From Rubrivivax sp. (GTDB lineage Bacteria; Pseudomonadota; Gammaproteobacteria; Burkholderiales; Burkholderiaceae_C), in contig JADYZZ010000038.1 in assembly GCA_020852865.1 (NCBI GenBank), positions 48,923 to 112,922 on the forward strand: a DNA stretch of 64,000 bases, written 5' to 3'. Positions within the stretch are counted from its first letter, which is position 1, and every line of letters starts with the position of its first letter. The position numbers and the translations under genes were made by a program. The notes beneath the pieces are model-generated. The model did not search any database. It was not told the origin of the DNA and was given only the letters and a program-made list of their open reading frames with translations. This document shows positions 41,325 through 51,156 of this stretch, piece by piece.

Positions 41325-41389
41325 GCGGGTGCACACCCGCATCGCGGCAGCGCCGGGTGCCGCAGGTCGCCGAGCCCACCGGCGCAGCG

Positions 41390-43516
41390 TCACGCCGGCG
41401 GTTGCAGCACCTGCGCCGCTTCGTCCGCCAGCAATCCGCGCTTGGCCAGCAGCGGCCTCACCGACGGCGCGCGCCCGCGGAACGCGGCATAGGCCAGCCC
41501 CGGCTCCACGCTGTTGCCGACCGCGTAGACATGGCGGCGCAGCCGCTCGGCCAGCGCCGCGTCGAAGGGGTTGCCGGCCTCGGTGAAGGCCTCGTAGCCG
41601 TCGGCGTCGAGCACCTCGGCCCACAGGTAGACGTAGTAGCCAGCGGCGTAGCCGCTGCCGGCGAACAGGTGCTGGAAGTGCACCAGGCGGTGGTTCATGC
41701 CCACCCCGCGAGGCAGCCCGCGCGCGACCAGCAGCTCGGCCTCCCAGGCACAGAGGTCGGCCGGCGGCTCGGCCTGCGCGAGCGAATGCACCGCCATGTC
41801 GGCGATCGCGCTGGCGGTGTAGCGCACGGTCTCGTAGCCCTGGTTGAAGCGGCGCGCAAGGCGCAGCCGCTCGATCAGCGCATCGGGGATCGGCGCGCCG
41901 GTCTGCCAGTGGCGCGCGTGGCGCCGCAGCACCTCGGGCTCGGCGATCCAGTGCTCGAAGATCTGCGAGGGCAGCTCGACGAAGTCGCGCAGCACCTGCG
42001 TGCCCGACAGGCGCTGGTAGGTCACCTGCGACAGCAGGCCGTGCAGGCCATGGCCGAACTCGTGGAACAGCGTGCGCGCGTCGTCCAGCGACAGCAGCGT
42101 CGGCGCGCCCGGCGCGCCCTTGGCGAAGTTGTTGTTGTTCAGCACCACCGGCAGGCACGCCGCGCCGTCGGCGCCGTTGCGGTGCTGCCAGCGCAGCGCG
42201 TTCATCCAGGCGCCGCTGCGCTTGTCGGCGCGCGCGAAGTTGTCCTGCAGGAAGACGCCGACGACGGCCCCGTCGCGCGCGCGCACCTCGTAGGCGGTGA
42301 CGTCGGGGTGGTAGACCGGCAGGTCCGCGCGCGCCCGGAAGTGCAGGCCGAACAGGCGCTCGGCGCAGTCGAAGGCCGCCGCCACGACCTGCGGCAGCGG
42401 GAAATAGGGCCTGAGCTCGTCGTCGTCCAGCGCGTAATGGCGCCGGCGCACGCGCTCGGCCCAGTAGCGCCAGTCCCAGGGCTCGATGTCGCCTTCGACC
42501 CCGGCCGCGCGCATCTCCTCGCGCAGCAGCGCGCGCTCGGCGTCGACGGCAGCCAGCGCGCGCGGCCAGACCTCGTCGAGCAGCGCCGCCACGGCCTCGC
42601 GGCTGCCGGCCATCGTGTCGGCCAGCACGTGGTCGGCGTAACAGGCCTGGCCGTGCAGCCGCGCCTGCTCGTGGCGCAGGCGCAGGATGGTGCGCGCGAC
42701 CTCGCGGTTGTCGTGCGCGCCGGCCTGCTCGCCGCGCCCGGTCCAGGCGCGCCACGCGCGCTCGCGCAGGTCGCGCCGTTCGCTGAAGGTGAGAAAGGGC
42801 ACGACGAGCGAGCGCGCCAGCGTGATCGCGTGGCCGGCCAGGCCGCGCTCGGCTGCCGCCTGGCGCGCCGCGGCACGCAGCGACGCCGGCAGCCCGGCGA
42901 GCTCGGCCTCGTCGGCCAGCGCGAGCTGCCAGCTCGACTCGTCGTGCAGCACGTTCTGCGCGAAGCGCGTCGTCGCCTGCGCCAGCTCCTCGACGATGCG
43001 CGCGTGGCGCTGCCGCGCCGCGCCCGTGAAGCGCGCGCCGGCGCGCACGAAGTCCAGGTGCGTGCGTTCGAGCAGGCGCAGCGCCTCGGGCGCGAGGGCG
43101 AGCTCGTGGCGGCGCGCATGCAGCGCGTCGATGCGCGCGAACAGCGCCGCGTCGGTGTAGACGGCGTGGTAATGCGCGGCCAGCGGCGCGGCCAGGCGGC
43201 GCTGCGCGGCGAGCAGCTCGGGGCCGGCGGCCGACGCGGCCAGCGTGTGGAATACCGCCGCGATGCGGCCCAGCGTGCGGCCGGCGCGGTCGAACGCGGC
43301 CAGCGTGTCGTCGAAGCCCGGCGGCGCCCCCGCCGCGACGATGGCCGCGAGTTCGGCGCGGTGGGCGCGCATCGCCTGCTCGAACGCAGGCTCGAAGTGC
43401 TCGCTGCGGATGGCGGCAAAAGGCGGCAACGCGAAGGCCGCGTCCCAGGCGCCGAGCAGCGGGTTGACGTCGGGTTCGGGGTGGCTGGCGTCCACGCGGC
43501 GTCGCTCGAGGCTCAC
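41390..43516 (-). CDS. M3-family oligopeptidase (oligopeptidase A / PrlC-like)
   Basis: This 708-residue zinc metallopeptidase degrades oligopeptides in the cytoplasm, including cleaved signal peptides in the OpdA group. The zinc motif is FHEFGHGLHGLL (HEFGH near residue 480), with the downstream Glu in ELPSQIFEHW. The start is ambiguous: GTG 43516 forms a GTGA overlap with the upstream gene, while a later GTG before DASHPEPD would trim about 8 residues. There is no signal peptide. A Dcp-type peptidyl-dipeptidase is the alternative. Confidence 0.92.
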   Translation of the reverse strand: MSLERRRVDASHPEPDVNPLLGAWDAAFALPPFAAIRSEHFEPAFEQAMRAHRAELAAIVAAGAPPGFDDTLAAFDRAGRTLGRIAAVFHTLAASAAGPELLAAQRRLAAPLAAHYHAVYTDAALFARIDALHARRHELALAPEALRLLERTHLDFVRAGARFTGAARQRHARIVEELAQATTRFAQNVLHDESSWQLALADEAELAGLPASLRAAARQAAAERGLAGHAITLARSLVVPFLTFSERRDLRERAWRAWTGRGEQAGAHDNREVARTILRLRHEQARLHGQACYADHVLADTMAGSREAVAALLDEVWPRALAAVDAERALLREEMRAAGVEGDIEPWDWRYWAERVRRRHYALDDDELRPYFPLPQVVAAAFDCAERLFGLHFRARADLPVYHPDVTAYEVRARDGAVVGVFLQDNFARADKRSGAWMNALRWQHRNGADGAACLPVVLNNNNFAKGAPGAPTLLSLDDARTLFHEFGHGLHGLLSQVTYQRLSGTQVLRDFVELPSQIFEHWIAEPEVLRRHARHWQTGAPIPDALIERLRLARRFNQGYETVRYTASAIADMAVHSLAQAEPPADLCAWEAELLVARGLPRGVGMNHRLVHFQHLFAGSGYAAGYYVYLWAEVLDADGYEAFTEAGNPFDAALAERLRRHVYAVGNSVEPGLAYAAFRGRAPSVRPLLAKRGLLADEAAQVLQPPA

Positions 43517-44286
43517 TTGCCCGAGCGGATGGCGGCCTCGTCGTCCTCGCGGTAGCGGCGCCGGCTGCAGTTGTCGATCCAGGCGGTGCGGTCGCCCTCG
43601 AGGGCCGACGCCGCCTCGTTCCAGCCGGCGTTGCGGCGGTTCCATTCGACAGCGCGCGCGTCGACGGCGCCGGCCTTGACGTTGAAGTCGCGCACTGCGG
43701 CCTCGCTGTCGGCGACGACGCGCGCGCGCTCGGCCTCGAGCGCCTCACGCTCCTTGGCCAGCGCGTCGCGCTCGGCGTTGATGGCGTTGCGCTCGCGCTC
43801 GGCCGAGCGCCCGCTCACCGGCCCGTCGTTGAAGGCCTTGACGCGCTCGTTGAGCCGCGTGATTCGTTCGCCGTGCGCCTGCATGCGCACGGCCAGATCG
43901 TTCACCGCCTGGCGCCGCGCGTCGAGCGCGGCGCGCTCGGCGGCGAGCGCCTGCTGCTCGGCGCCGATGGCTTGCTTGTCCTTGTCGAGTGCCGCGCGCT
44001 GCGCCGCCAGATCGTCGCGCCGCTTGCGGATCGATTCGTCTTGCTGCAGGCACTGGCGCAGTTCCTCGCGCGTGAGGATCGGACCGTTCACCGCGCTGCC
44101 GCTGCCGAGCGTGCGCGTCCCGCTGTCCGATGCGGGCGGCGCCGGCTGCGACGCCGGCGCCTTGGCCGGCGGTCTGGCCGGCGCCTTGCCGCCGGCACCG
44201 GCCGGTGACTGCGACCAGGCGGGCCAGGCGACGAGCGCGAGCGTCGCCGCCCAGCAGGCCATGCGGGGCTGCGCCAGGAACTTCAT
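43513..44286 (-). CDS. Exported coiled-coil protein of unknown function
   Basis: This 257-residue protein has a signal peptide ending AWSQS and a Pro/Ala-rich linker (residues about 30-60). A long charged coiled coil (about residues 70-215) rich in Ala, Glu, Arg and Asp includes many QQALAAERAALDARRQ-like heptads. The C-terminal tail has a Cys (WIDNCSRRRY). It overlaps the oligopeptidase start. I do not recognise the family; periplasmic localisation is inferred from the signal peptide. Confidence 0.75.
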   Translation of the reverse strand: MKFLAQPRMACWAATLALVAWPAWSQSPAGAGGKAPARPPAKAPASQPAPPASDSGTRTLGSGSAVNGPILTREELRQCLQQDESIRKRRDDLAAQRAALDKDKQAIGAEQQALAAERAALDARRQAVNDLAVRMQAHGERITRLNERVKAFNDGPVSGRSAERERNAINAERDALAKEREALEAERARVVADSEAAVRDFNVKAGAVDARAVEWNRRNAGWNEAASALEGDRTAWIDNCSRRRYREDDEAAIRSGK

Positions 44287-44488
44287 GCGGGAACCTCGAA
44301 GGATCGGAGGGATCGACGTGCCGGCCGCGCCGCCAGGGCCCGGCAAGGCCGGCCATTTTGCCAGCAGCCCCGGCGGCCGCGCCGGCGCGCCGCGCGGCGC
44401 CGGCAGCGCGCGCGAGCGCGCTGCCTTGCTTGACCGGTGCATTTCGCAAACCGCAGAATCGCCGCGTCCACCGGACCGGGGAGTTGTC

Positions 44489-45541
44489 ATGCCCGCCCCT
44501 TGCGCTGCGCTCGTGCGCACCGCCGTCGCGCTGTTGGCGCTCGCGGTCGCCGCCTGGAATGCCCCGGTCCTTGCGCAGGCGCCGCCCATGCTGGCGGCCT
44601 TCCAGGGCGACGCGCCCAGCGGCCGCTACGCCTTCGCCAGCTTCACGCCGAAGACGCTCGCCGAGCTCGCACGCGGCAGCGCCGATGGTCCCGTCGTCGC
44701 CGTGGTCGGCCATCTGTTCCTGCCGTCCGGCGACGCCAAGGTGCCTGCCGTGGTGCTCGTGCACGGCAGCGGCGGCATCTACGATGCGCTGCTCGACTAC
44801 TGGCCCAAGCAGTTCAACGCCGCCGGCATCGCGGTCTTCGCGCTCGACATGTTCGGCCCGCGCGGCGTCGCGAGCACGGCCGACGACCAGTCGCTGGTGC
44901 CCTTCGCGGCCGACGTGGCCGACGTCTTCGCCGCACTCAGGCTGCTGGCCACGCACCCGCGCATCGATGCGCAGCGCATCGCGGCCATGGGCTTTTCGCG
45001 CGGCGGGACGGCCGTGCTGCGCGCCGGCGTCGAGAAGATCATCGCCGCCCAGAAGCTGCCCGACGGGTTGCGCTACGCGGCGCTCGTCCCGACCTACGCC
45101 GGCGGTTGCTCCGGCGTCTTCCGGCTCAGGGTGAAGCCCGGCGTGTTCGCGCCGGCGCCGATGCTCTTCATCCACGGCGACGCCGACGACTACACGCCGA
45201 TCGGTCCGTGCCAGGACTACGCCGAACGCATCGGCAAGGCCGGAACGCCGGTGCGCTTCACGGTCATCGCCGGGGCGCATCACAAGTTCGACGCCGACGA
45301 CCCGCGCCGCCACTACCTGAGGAGCGCCGTGCGCACCAAGGGCGATTGCCCGATCGAGATCGACATCGACACCCTGCATGCCTTCGACCGCGGCACCGGC
45401 GCACAGCTGACGGGAGCGGCCTATCAGGACACGCTCAGGAACTGCCGCGCGCTCGGCGCCACCGTCGAGGGCAGCCGCGAGGCGCGCGCGAAGGCGGCGC
45501 AGTCGGCCGTGGCGTTCCTGCGCGAAGTGCTCGCGCGCTGA
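44489..45541 (+). CDS. Secreted alpha/beta hydrolase, dienelactone-hydrolase-like
   Basis: This 350-residue protein has a signal peptide ending VLAQA. The hydrolase fold shows the oxyanion-hole HGSGG, nucleophile elbow GFSRGG (Ser about 172), acidic residue in HGDADD and catalytic His in AGAHHKFD. The dienelactone hydrolase superfamily covers esterases acting on small lactones or esters; the substrate is unknown. GGGGAG lies 5 bases before the ATG. It is divergent from the coiled-coil gene. Confidence 0.85.
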   Translation: MPAPCAALVRTAVALLALAVAAWNAPVLAQAPPMLAAFQGDAPSGRYAFASFTPKTLAELARGSADGPVVAVVGHLFLPSGDAKVPAVVLVHGSGGIYDALLDYWPKQFNAAGIAVFALDMFGPRGVASTADDQSLVPFAADVADVFAALRLLATHPRIDAQRIAAMGFSRGGTAVLRAGVEKIIAAQKLPDGLRYAALVPTYAGGCSGVFRLRVKPGVFAPAPMLFIHGDADDYTPIGPCQDYAERIGKAGTPVRFTVIAGAHHKFDADDPRRHYLRSAVRTKGDCPIEIDIDTLHAFDRGTGAQLTGAAYQDTLRNCRALGATVEGSREARAKAAQSAVAFLREVLAR

Positions 45542-45680
45542 GAGCCTTTGCGCCGTCCGCCAGACGCGAACCCTGCCGGCGCCCGCCCGCGCCCGCAGCG
45601 GGCGCGGGCGGCGCGGCCAGGTCGGCGGGGCCGACACCGGCGCCGGCGCGCGGGCGCGGTATCGTGCGCGCCGAAGCCCG

Positions 45681-47891
45681 ATGCGCTCCCCCTCCGCTGC
45701 CGCCTTGGCCCCGCCGCTGAACCGCCGCGCTGCAGCGGCGGCCGGCGCGGCCGCCATCGGCGCACTCCTCGTCCTGCCCGCGCCCGCCATGTCCCAAGCC
45801 CAGCCCCCCGAAGACCCCTACCTCTGGCTCGAGGAAGTGGAGGGCGAGCGCGCACTGGACTGGGTGCGCCAGCGCAACGCCGAGTCCGAGCACGAGCTGG
45901 GCCGGGGCGCCGAGTTCGCGGCCAGCCGCGCACGCATCCTCGAGGTGCTCGATTCGCGCGAACAGATTCCCTACGTCGTGCGGCGCGGCGACTGGCTCTA
46001 CAACCTGTGGCAGGACGCGGCCAACCCGCGCGGCCTGTGGCGGCGCACGACGCTGGCCGAGTTCCGCCGGCGCGAACCGGCCTGGCAGACCGTGCTCGAC
46101 GTCGACGCGCTCGGCCGCGCCGAAGGCCGCAACTGGGTCTGGGGCGGCGCCACCTGCTTCGGTCCCGAGTACCGGCGCTGCCTGGTCAAGCTGTCGCTGG
46201 GCGGTGCCGACGCCGCGCTGCTGCGCGAGTTCGACACCGTCGAGAGGCGCTTCGTCGTCGACGGCTTCGCATTGCCCGAGGCCAAGAGCTCGGTCGCCTG
46301 GCTCGACGCCGACACCCTGCTCGTCGGCACCGACTTCGGCGCCGACACGCTCACCGACTCGGGCTACCCGCGCCAGATCCGGCGCTGGCGGCGCGGCCAG
46401 CCGCTGGCCCGCGCCGAGCTGCTGTTCGAGGGCGAGCGCGGCGACGTCGCCGTCGGCGCCGAGGTCGACCGCACGCCGGGCTTCGAGCGCACGCTCGTCG
46501 TGCAGGCGCTGGACTTCTACCGCAACCGCGTCTACTTGCTGCAGGGCGCGCGCGCCGTCGAGGTACCCAAGCCGGCCGACGCGCAGATCGAGTTCTGGCG
46601 CGCGCATCTGCTGCTCGCGCTGCGCAGCGACTGGGAGGTGGGCGATCGCCGCTACCGTGCCGGCTCGCTGCTGATCGCCGACGCGCAGGCCTATCTGGCC
46701 GGCGAGCGCCGCTTCGAGCTGCTGTTCGAGCCCGCCCCGGGCCGCTCGTACGACGGCCACGTCACCACGCGCAGCGCGGTGCTCGTGCAGTGGCTGGACA
46801 ACGTGGCCAGCCGCGTCGACGTCTGGCAGCCTGCGGCCGACGGCCGCGGCTGGCAGCGCCAGGCGCTGCCGGCACCTTATCCCGGCACGCTCGCGCTGAG
46901 CGCGCTGCACGACCCCTTGCTGGGCGACGACGCGCTGGCCGAGCATTTCCTGCTCAACGCGGCCGACTTCCTGGCGCCCGACTCGCTGCGCCTGGGCCGC
47001 GTCGGCGCCGACGCGCTCGAGACGCTGAAGTCGCGTCCGGCCTTCTTCGACGCCGAGGGCATGCGCGTCGAGCAGTTCCACGCCCGCAGCCGCGACGGCA
47101 CGCGCGTGCCGTATTTCGTGCTGTGGCCGCGCGGCGCGCGCGCCGACGGCGACAACCCGACGCTGCTCTACGGCTACGGCGGCTTCGAGGTCTCGATGCA
47201 GCCGCGCTATTCGGGCACGGTGGGCCGCGAGTGGCTGGCACGCGGCGGCGTCTATGTCGTCGCCAACATCCGCGGCGGCGGCGAATTCGGCCCCGCGTGG
47301 CACCAGGCCGCGCTGCAGCGCCATCGGCAGCGCAGCTTCGACGACTTCATCGCCGTCGCCGAGGACCTCGCGGCGCGCCGAATCACGCGGCCGGCACGCC
47401 TGGGCGTCCAGGGCGGCAGCAACGGCGGACTGCTGGTGGGCGCGGTGATGGTGCAGCGGCCCGAGCTGTTCGGCGCCGTCGTCTGCGAAGTGCCGCTGCT
47501 CGACATGCAGCGCTACCACAAGCTGCTGGCCGGAGCCTCCTGGCTGGCCGAGTACGGCAACCCCGACGACGCCGACGACTGGGCCGCGATGCGGCGCTGG
47601 AGTCCGTACCACAACGTCCCCGAGGCCGCCCGGCAGCGGCTGCCGGCGGTGCTCTTCACCACCTCGACGCGCGACGACCGCGTGCACCCCGGCCACGCGC
47701 GCAAGATGGCCGCACGCATGCGCGAGCGCGGCCACGCGCCGCTGTATTGGGAGAACCTCGAGGGCGGCCACGGCGGCGCAGCCGACAACGCGCAGCGCGC
47801 GACGATGCTCGCGCTCGAGTTCGCCTTCCTCTGGCGCCGGCTCGGCGCGCATCGGGAGCCGGCTCAGCGCGCGGGGGCGGCGCCGGCGTGA
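45681..47891 (+). CDS. Prolyl oligopeptidase family serine peptidase (S9A)
   Basis: This 736-residue peptidase has a putative signal sequence (about residues 15-40) and an N-terminal PEDPYLWLEEVEG motif. A propeller domain precedes the C-terminal hydrolase domain with Ser in GGSNGG, Asp in TRDDRVHP and His in EGGHGG. S9A enzymes cut after proline in short peptides; the PreP/oligopeptidase B split cannot be decided here. The export signal suggests a periplasmic location. It lies 22 bases before aat. Confidence 0.9.
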   Translation: MRSPSAAALAPPLNRRAAAAAGAAAIGALLVLPAPAMSQAQPPEDPYLWLEEVEGERALDWVRQRNAESEHELGRGAEFAASRARILEVLDSREQIPYVVRRGDWLYNLWQDAANPRGLWRRTTLAEFRRREPAWQTVLDVDALGRAEGRNWVWGGATCFGPEYRRCLVKLSLGGADAALLREFDTVERRFVVDGFALPEAKSSVAWLDADTLLVGTDFGADTLTDSGYPRQIRRWRRGQPLARAELLFEGERGDVAVGAEVDRTPGFERTLVVQALDFYRNRVYLLQGARAVEVPKPADAQIEFWRAHLLLALRSDWEVGDRRYRAGSLLIADAQAYLAGERRFELLFEPAPGRSYDGHVTTRSAVLVQWLDNVASRVDVWQPAADGRGWQRQALPAPYPGTLALSALHDPLLGDDALAEHFLLNAADFLAPDSLRLGRVGADALETLKSRPAFFDAEGMRVEQFHARSRDGTRVPYFVLWPRGARADGDNPTLLYGYGGFEVSMQPRYSGTVGREWLARGGVYVVANIRGGGEFGPAWHQAALQRHRQRSFDDFIAVAEDLAARRITRPARLGVQGGSNGGLLVGAVMVQRPELFGAVVCEVPLLDMQRYHKLLAGASWLAEYGNPDDADDWAAMRRWSPYHNVPEAARQRLPAVLFTTSTRDDRVHPGHARKMAARMRERGHAPLYWENLEGGHGGAADNAQRATMLALEFAFLWRRLGAHREPAQRAGAAPA

Positions 47892-47913
47892 CGCGCAGCT
47901 CCGCCGGCCCGGC

Positions 47914-48696
47914 ATGCCGATGCTGACCTGGCTCGACGAGACGACGCCACTGCCGCCGACGTCGCGCGCGCTCGGACCGGGCAGCGAGGCGCCCGGCCTG
48001 GTCGCCGCCGGCGGCGGCATCGGGCCGGCGCGCCTCGAGGAGGCCTATCGCAAGGGCATGTTCCCCTGGTACAGCGCCGGCCAGCCGGTGCTGTGGTGGA
48101 GCCCCGACCCGCGCATGGTGCTGCCGGTGGCGGAGTTCCGGCTCGCGCGCTCGCTGAAAAAGACACTCACGCGCTTCCTGCGCACGCCCGGCTGCGCCTT
48201 GCGCATCGACAGCGCCTTGCCGCGCGTCATCGCCGCCTGCGCGCTCACGCCGCGCCCGGGCCAGGAGGGCACCTGGATCGTGCCGGCGCTGATGGACGCC
48301 TACACGCGCTGGCACCGCGCCGGCCGCGTGCACAGCGTCGAGACCTGGATCGACGGCGAACTGGTCGGCGGCCTGTACTTCGTCGCGATCGGGCGCATGG
48401 TGTTCGGCGAATCCATGTTCGCGCGCCGCACCGACGCGAGCAAGATCGCGCTGGCGGCGCTGGTCGCGCATTGCCGGCGCGCAGGCATCGAGCTCATCGA
48501 CTGCCAGCAGCACACGCGCCACCTGGCGTCGCTCGGTGCGCGCGAGATCCCGCGCGCGCGCTTCGAGGCGCATCTGGCGCGCGTCCTGCCGGCCACGCCC
48601 GAACCCGTTTGGACCTATGATGAATCGGCCTGGCGCACACTCGGCGTGGCGCCGGCGGCGCGTTCGCCGGCGCCGGCCGAACCGCAACCCACGTGA
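47914..48696 (+). CDS. aat: Leucyl/phenylalanyl-tRNA-protein transferase
   Basis: Aat transfers Leu or Phe from aminoacyl-tRNA to proteins with N-terminal Lys or Arg, marking them for ClpS/ClpAP. The 260-residue protein has the family segments [37 protein letters not shown] and [14 protein letters not shown]. It overlaps bpt by 4 bases (GTGA), pairing two N-end-rule transferases in one operon. Confidence 0.96.
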   Translation: MPMLTWLDETTPLPPTSRALGPGSEAPGLVAAGGGIGPARLEEAYRKGMFPWYSAGQPVLWWSPDPRMVLPVAEFRLARSLKKTLTRFLRTPGCALRIDSALPRVIAACALTPRPGQEGTWIVPALMDAYTRWHRAGRVHSVETWIDGELVGGLYFVAIGRMVFGESMFARRTDASKIALAALVAHCRRAGIELIDCQQHTRHLASLGAREIPRARFEAHLARVLPATPEPVWTYDESAWRTLGVAPAARSPAPAEPQPT

Positions 48697-49433
48697 CCTA
48701 CCCGAAAGAGCTTCCGCTCGCCTCGCTGCAGTTCTACGCGACGGCGCCCTATCCGTGCAGTTACCTGCCGGGGCGGCTGGCGCGCTCGCAGGTGGCCACG
48801 CCCAGCCACCTGATCCACGCCGACGCCTACTCGGGCCTGGTGGCCCGCGGCTTCCGGCGCAGCGGCATGTTCACCTATCGCCCCTACTGCGACGGCTGCC
48901 GCGCCTGCGTGCCGCTGCGCGTGCCGGTGGCGGCCTTCGTGCCGTCGCGCAGCCAGCGCCGCGCCGCCCGGCAACACGGCCGGCTCGAGCCGCGCGTGCT
49001 GCGGCTGGGTTTCGTGGCCGAGCACTACGAGCTGTACCTGCGCTACCAGTCGGGCCGCCACAGCGGCGGCGGCATGGACCACGACAGCGTCGACCAGTAC
49101 ACCCAGTTCCTGCTGCAAAGCCGCGTCAACTCGCGCCTCGTCGAGTTCCGCGAGCCGGCCACGGCGGGTCGTGCCGGCGCGCTCAGGATGGTGTCGATCC
49201 TCGACGTGCTCGACGACGGCCTCTCGGCCGTCTACACCTTCTACGAACCCGCGCCGCAGGCCAGCTACGGCACCTACTGCGTCCTCTGGCAGATCGAGCA
49301 GACGCGCCAGCTCGGCCTGCCGCATCTGTATCTGGGCTACTGGATCGCCCAGAGCCGCAAGATGGCCTACAAGGCGCAGTTCCGGCCTTACGAACTGCTG
49401 CAGGACGGCCGCTGGCAGCCGCCGCCCGGCTGA
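48693..49433 (+). CDS. bpt: Aspartate/glutamate leucyltransferase
   Basis: Bpt transfers Leu to proteins with N-terminal Asp or Glu (bacterial N-degron pathway). The 246-residue protein has the N-terminal Cys-containing [10 protein letters not shown] and [10 protein letters not shown] motifs of the ATE/Bpt family, then HSGGGM and the GYWI-x-KMAYK segment near the C-terminus. Its GTG start overlaps the aat stop. Confidence 0.95.
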   Translation: MTYPKELPLASLQFYATAPYPCSYLPGRLARSQVATPSHLIHADAYSGLVARGFRRSGMFTYRPYCDGCRACVPLRVPVAAFVPSRSQRRAARQHGRLEPRVLRLGFVAEHYELYLRYQSGRHSGGGMDHDSVDQYTQFLLQSRVNSRLVEFREPATAGRAGALRMVSILDVLDDGLSAVYTFYEPAPQASYGTYCVLWQIEQTRQLGLPHLYLGYWIAQSRKMAYKAQFRPYELLQDGRWQPPPG

Positions 49434-49503
49434 GCGTCCGCGCGCGGCGGGCGCCGCCGGGTTCGCCGTGGACGCCGCGGCGGCGTCGGCGCACGGGCGC
49501 AGG

Positions 49504-51156
49504 TCAGCCGCGCCAGCGCCAGCGCCCGGCTTCCTCGCGCACCCGGCCCTCGCCGGCGAGCTTGATCAGGTGCGCGTGCAGCGAGCGCCGCGCCAGCCCG
49601 TGCAGCGCAGGCGGCGCGTCGTCGTAGACGCGCGGCAGCAGCTCGTCGAGCGTGGCGCTGCCCGCGTGCTCGAGCGCACCGGCCGTCTTGGCCTCGCGGC
49701 GCAGGCGGTGCGCGATCAGCGCACGCAGCACGTCGTGCGGCCGCGCGACGAGGAAGCCGTGCCCGGGCGCGAGCCATTCGAGATCGAGCTCGAGCAGGCG
49801 TTCGAGCGCGCGCAGATAGGCCGCCATGTCGCCGTCGGGCGGGTTGATGACGACGGTGGAGCCCTGCATCACGTGATCGCCGGTGAACAGCAGCCTGTCC
49901 TCCTCGAGCAGATAGCACAGGTGGTTCGAGGCGTGGCCCGGCGTGTGCAGCACGCGCAGCGTCGCGCCCGACGCGGCCGCGATGCGCTCGCCTTCGGCCA
50001 GCTCGCGTTCGGGCTGGAAGTCCTCGTCCTGCCACTGCGGATGCGCGGCGCGCCGGCCGTACACCGGCGCGCCCGTGGCCTGGGCCAGCAGCCGCGCGCC
50101 GGGCGAGTGGTCGCGGTGCGTGTGGGTGACGAGGATGCGCTCGATGCGCCCCGGCGCGGCCGCCGCGATGAGCGCCTGCACATGCTCGGGCGATGCCGGT
50201 CCGGGGTCGATCGCGGTCCAGGCGCGGCCGTCGCCGACGAGGTAGCTGTTGGTCCCCGGTCCGGTCATCGGCCCCGGATTGGGCGCAGTCACGCGCAGGA
50301 CGCTGGCCGCCAGCCGCACGGCGCGGCCGGCGACCAGATCGGCGCAGGCGTCGCCGCGCCCCTCCGGGTCGAGCCGCGCCACCTCGGCATAGGCGAGCTC
50401 GTCGGGCAGCACCACGCGCGGCGTGCCGCGCGCCGACGCGGCGCGGCGCGGCATCGTGCGGGCGATGTCGCTCCGCAGGCGCGCCTCGCCGAAGGCGTCG
50501 CCGGCTCGCGCGAAGCGTGCCAGCTCCTGCAGCGTGCGCCGCGTCACCGGCAGCAGCTCGAGCGCGCGCGCCGGATCGAGTGCGGCGCGCGGCGTCAGCC
50601 ACATCAGCTCCACGGCTTCGCCGTAGTCGGCCACCGCCTGCTGCCCGGCGGGCGCGAGCGCGGCAAAGAAGCGCGTGTCGAAGCGCCGACGCACGCCCGG
50701 CGGCGTGAGCCAGTGGCTGTAGTAGGCGAGGCTGGCCGCGTCGAGCTGCAGCTGCTCGGCCGCGCACAGCTCGGCGATCGACGCCGCGCCCGACTGCAGC
50801 CGCGTGCGCCAGGCCTGCAGCGCCGCCGCCTGCGCGCCGAGCGGCTGCGGCGCCGCGAGCAGCAGGCCCACCTCCTCGAAGCTCTCGCGCAGCGCGGCGA
50901 CGAAGTAGTCGAGCCCGCCCGCGGCGACGCCCAGGCGCCGGCTCGCTTCCTCGTCGCTCGGGCCGCGTACATGCGCGTGTGCCTCGCGGTCGCGCAGGTC
51001 GAGCGCGCCGCCCGGAAACACCGCGGCTCCGCTCCAAGGGTCGCCGGCACGCTGGGCGCGCCGCAGCATCAGCACTTCGAGCCCGGCGTCGCCGTCGCGC
51101 AGCAGCAGCAGCGAAGCCGCCTGCCGCACGCCGGGCGGCGCGCCCTCACCGCTCAC
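49504..51156 (-). CDS. NUDIX-metallo-beta-lactamase fusion hydrolase
   Basis: This 550-residue protein joins an N-terminal NUDIX-like domain (residues about 10-250: FPGGALD and RESFEEVGLLL) to a metallo-beta-lactamase fold domain (residues about 270-490) with THTHRDHSPGA, HTPGHASNH, TGDH and a final PGHG. A winged helix-like LACTB2 C-terminal segment follows. The full NUDIX box (GX5EX7REUXEEXGU) is only partly matched. It starts with GTG 51156, overlapping the stop of the CoA transferase gene. The substrate is unknown; RNA or nucleotide-linked esters are possible. Confidence 0.88.
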   Translation of the reverse strand: MSGEGAPPGVRQAASLLLLRDGDAGLEVLMLRRAQRAGDPWSGAAVFPGGALDLRDREAHAHVRGPSDEEASRRLGVAAGGLDYFVAALRESFEEVGLLLAAPQPLGAQAAALQAWRTRLQSGAASIAELCAAEQLQLDAASLAYYSHWLTPPGVRRRFDTRFFAALAPAGQQAVADYGEAVELMWLTPRAALDPARALELLPVTRRTLQELARFARAGDAFGEARLRSDIARTMPRRAASARGTPRVVLPDELAYAEVARLDPEGRGDACADLVAGRAVRLAASVLRVTAPNPGPMTGPGTNSYLVGDGRAWTAIDPGPASPEHVQALIAAAAPGRIERILVTHTHRDHSPGARLLAQATGAPVYGRRAAHPQWQDEDFQPERELAEGERIAAASGATLRVLHTPGHASNHLCYLLEEDRLLFTGDHVMQGSTVVINPPDGDMAAYLRALERLLELDLEWLAPGHGFLVARPHDVLRALIAHRLRREAKTAGALEHAGSATLDELLPRVYDDAPPALHGLARRSLHAHLIKLAGEGRVREEAGRWRWRG

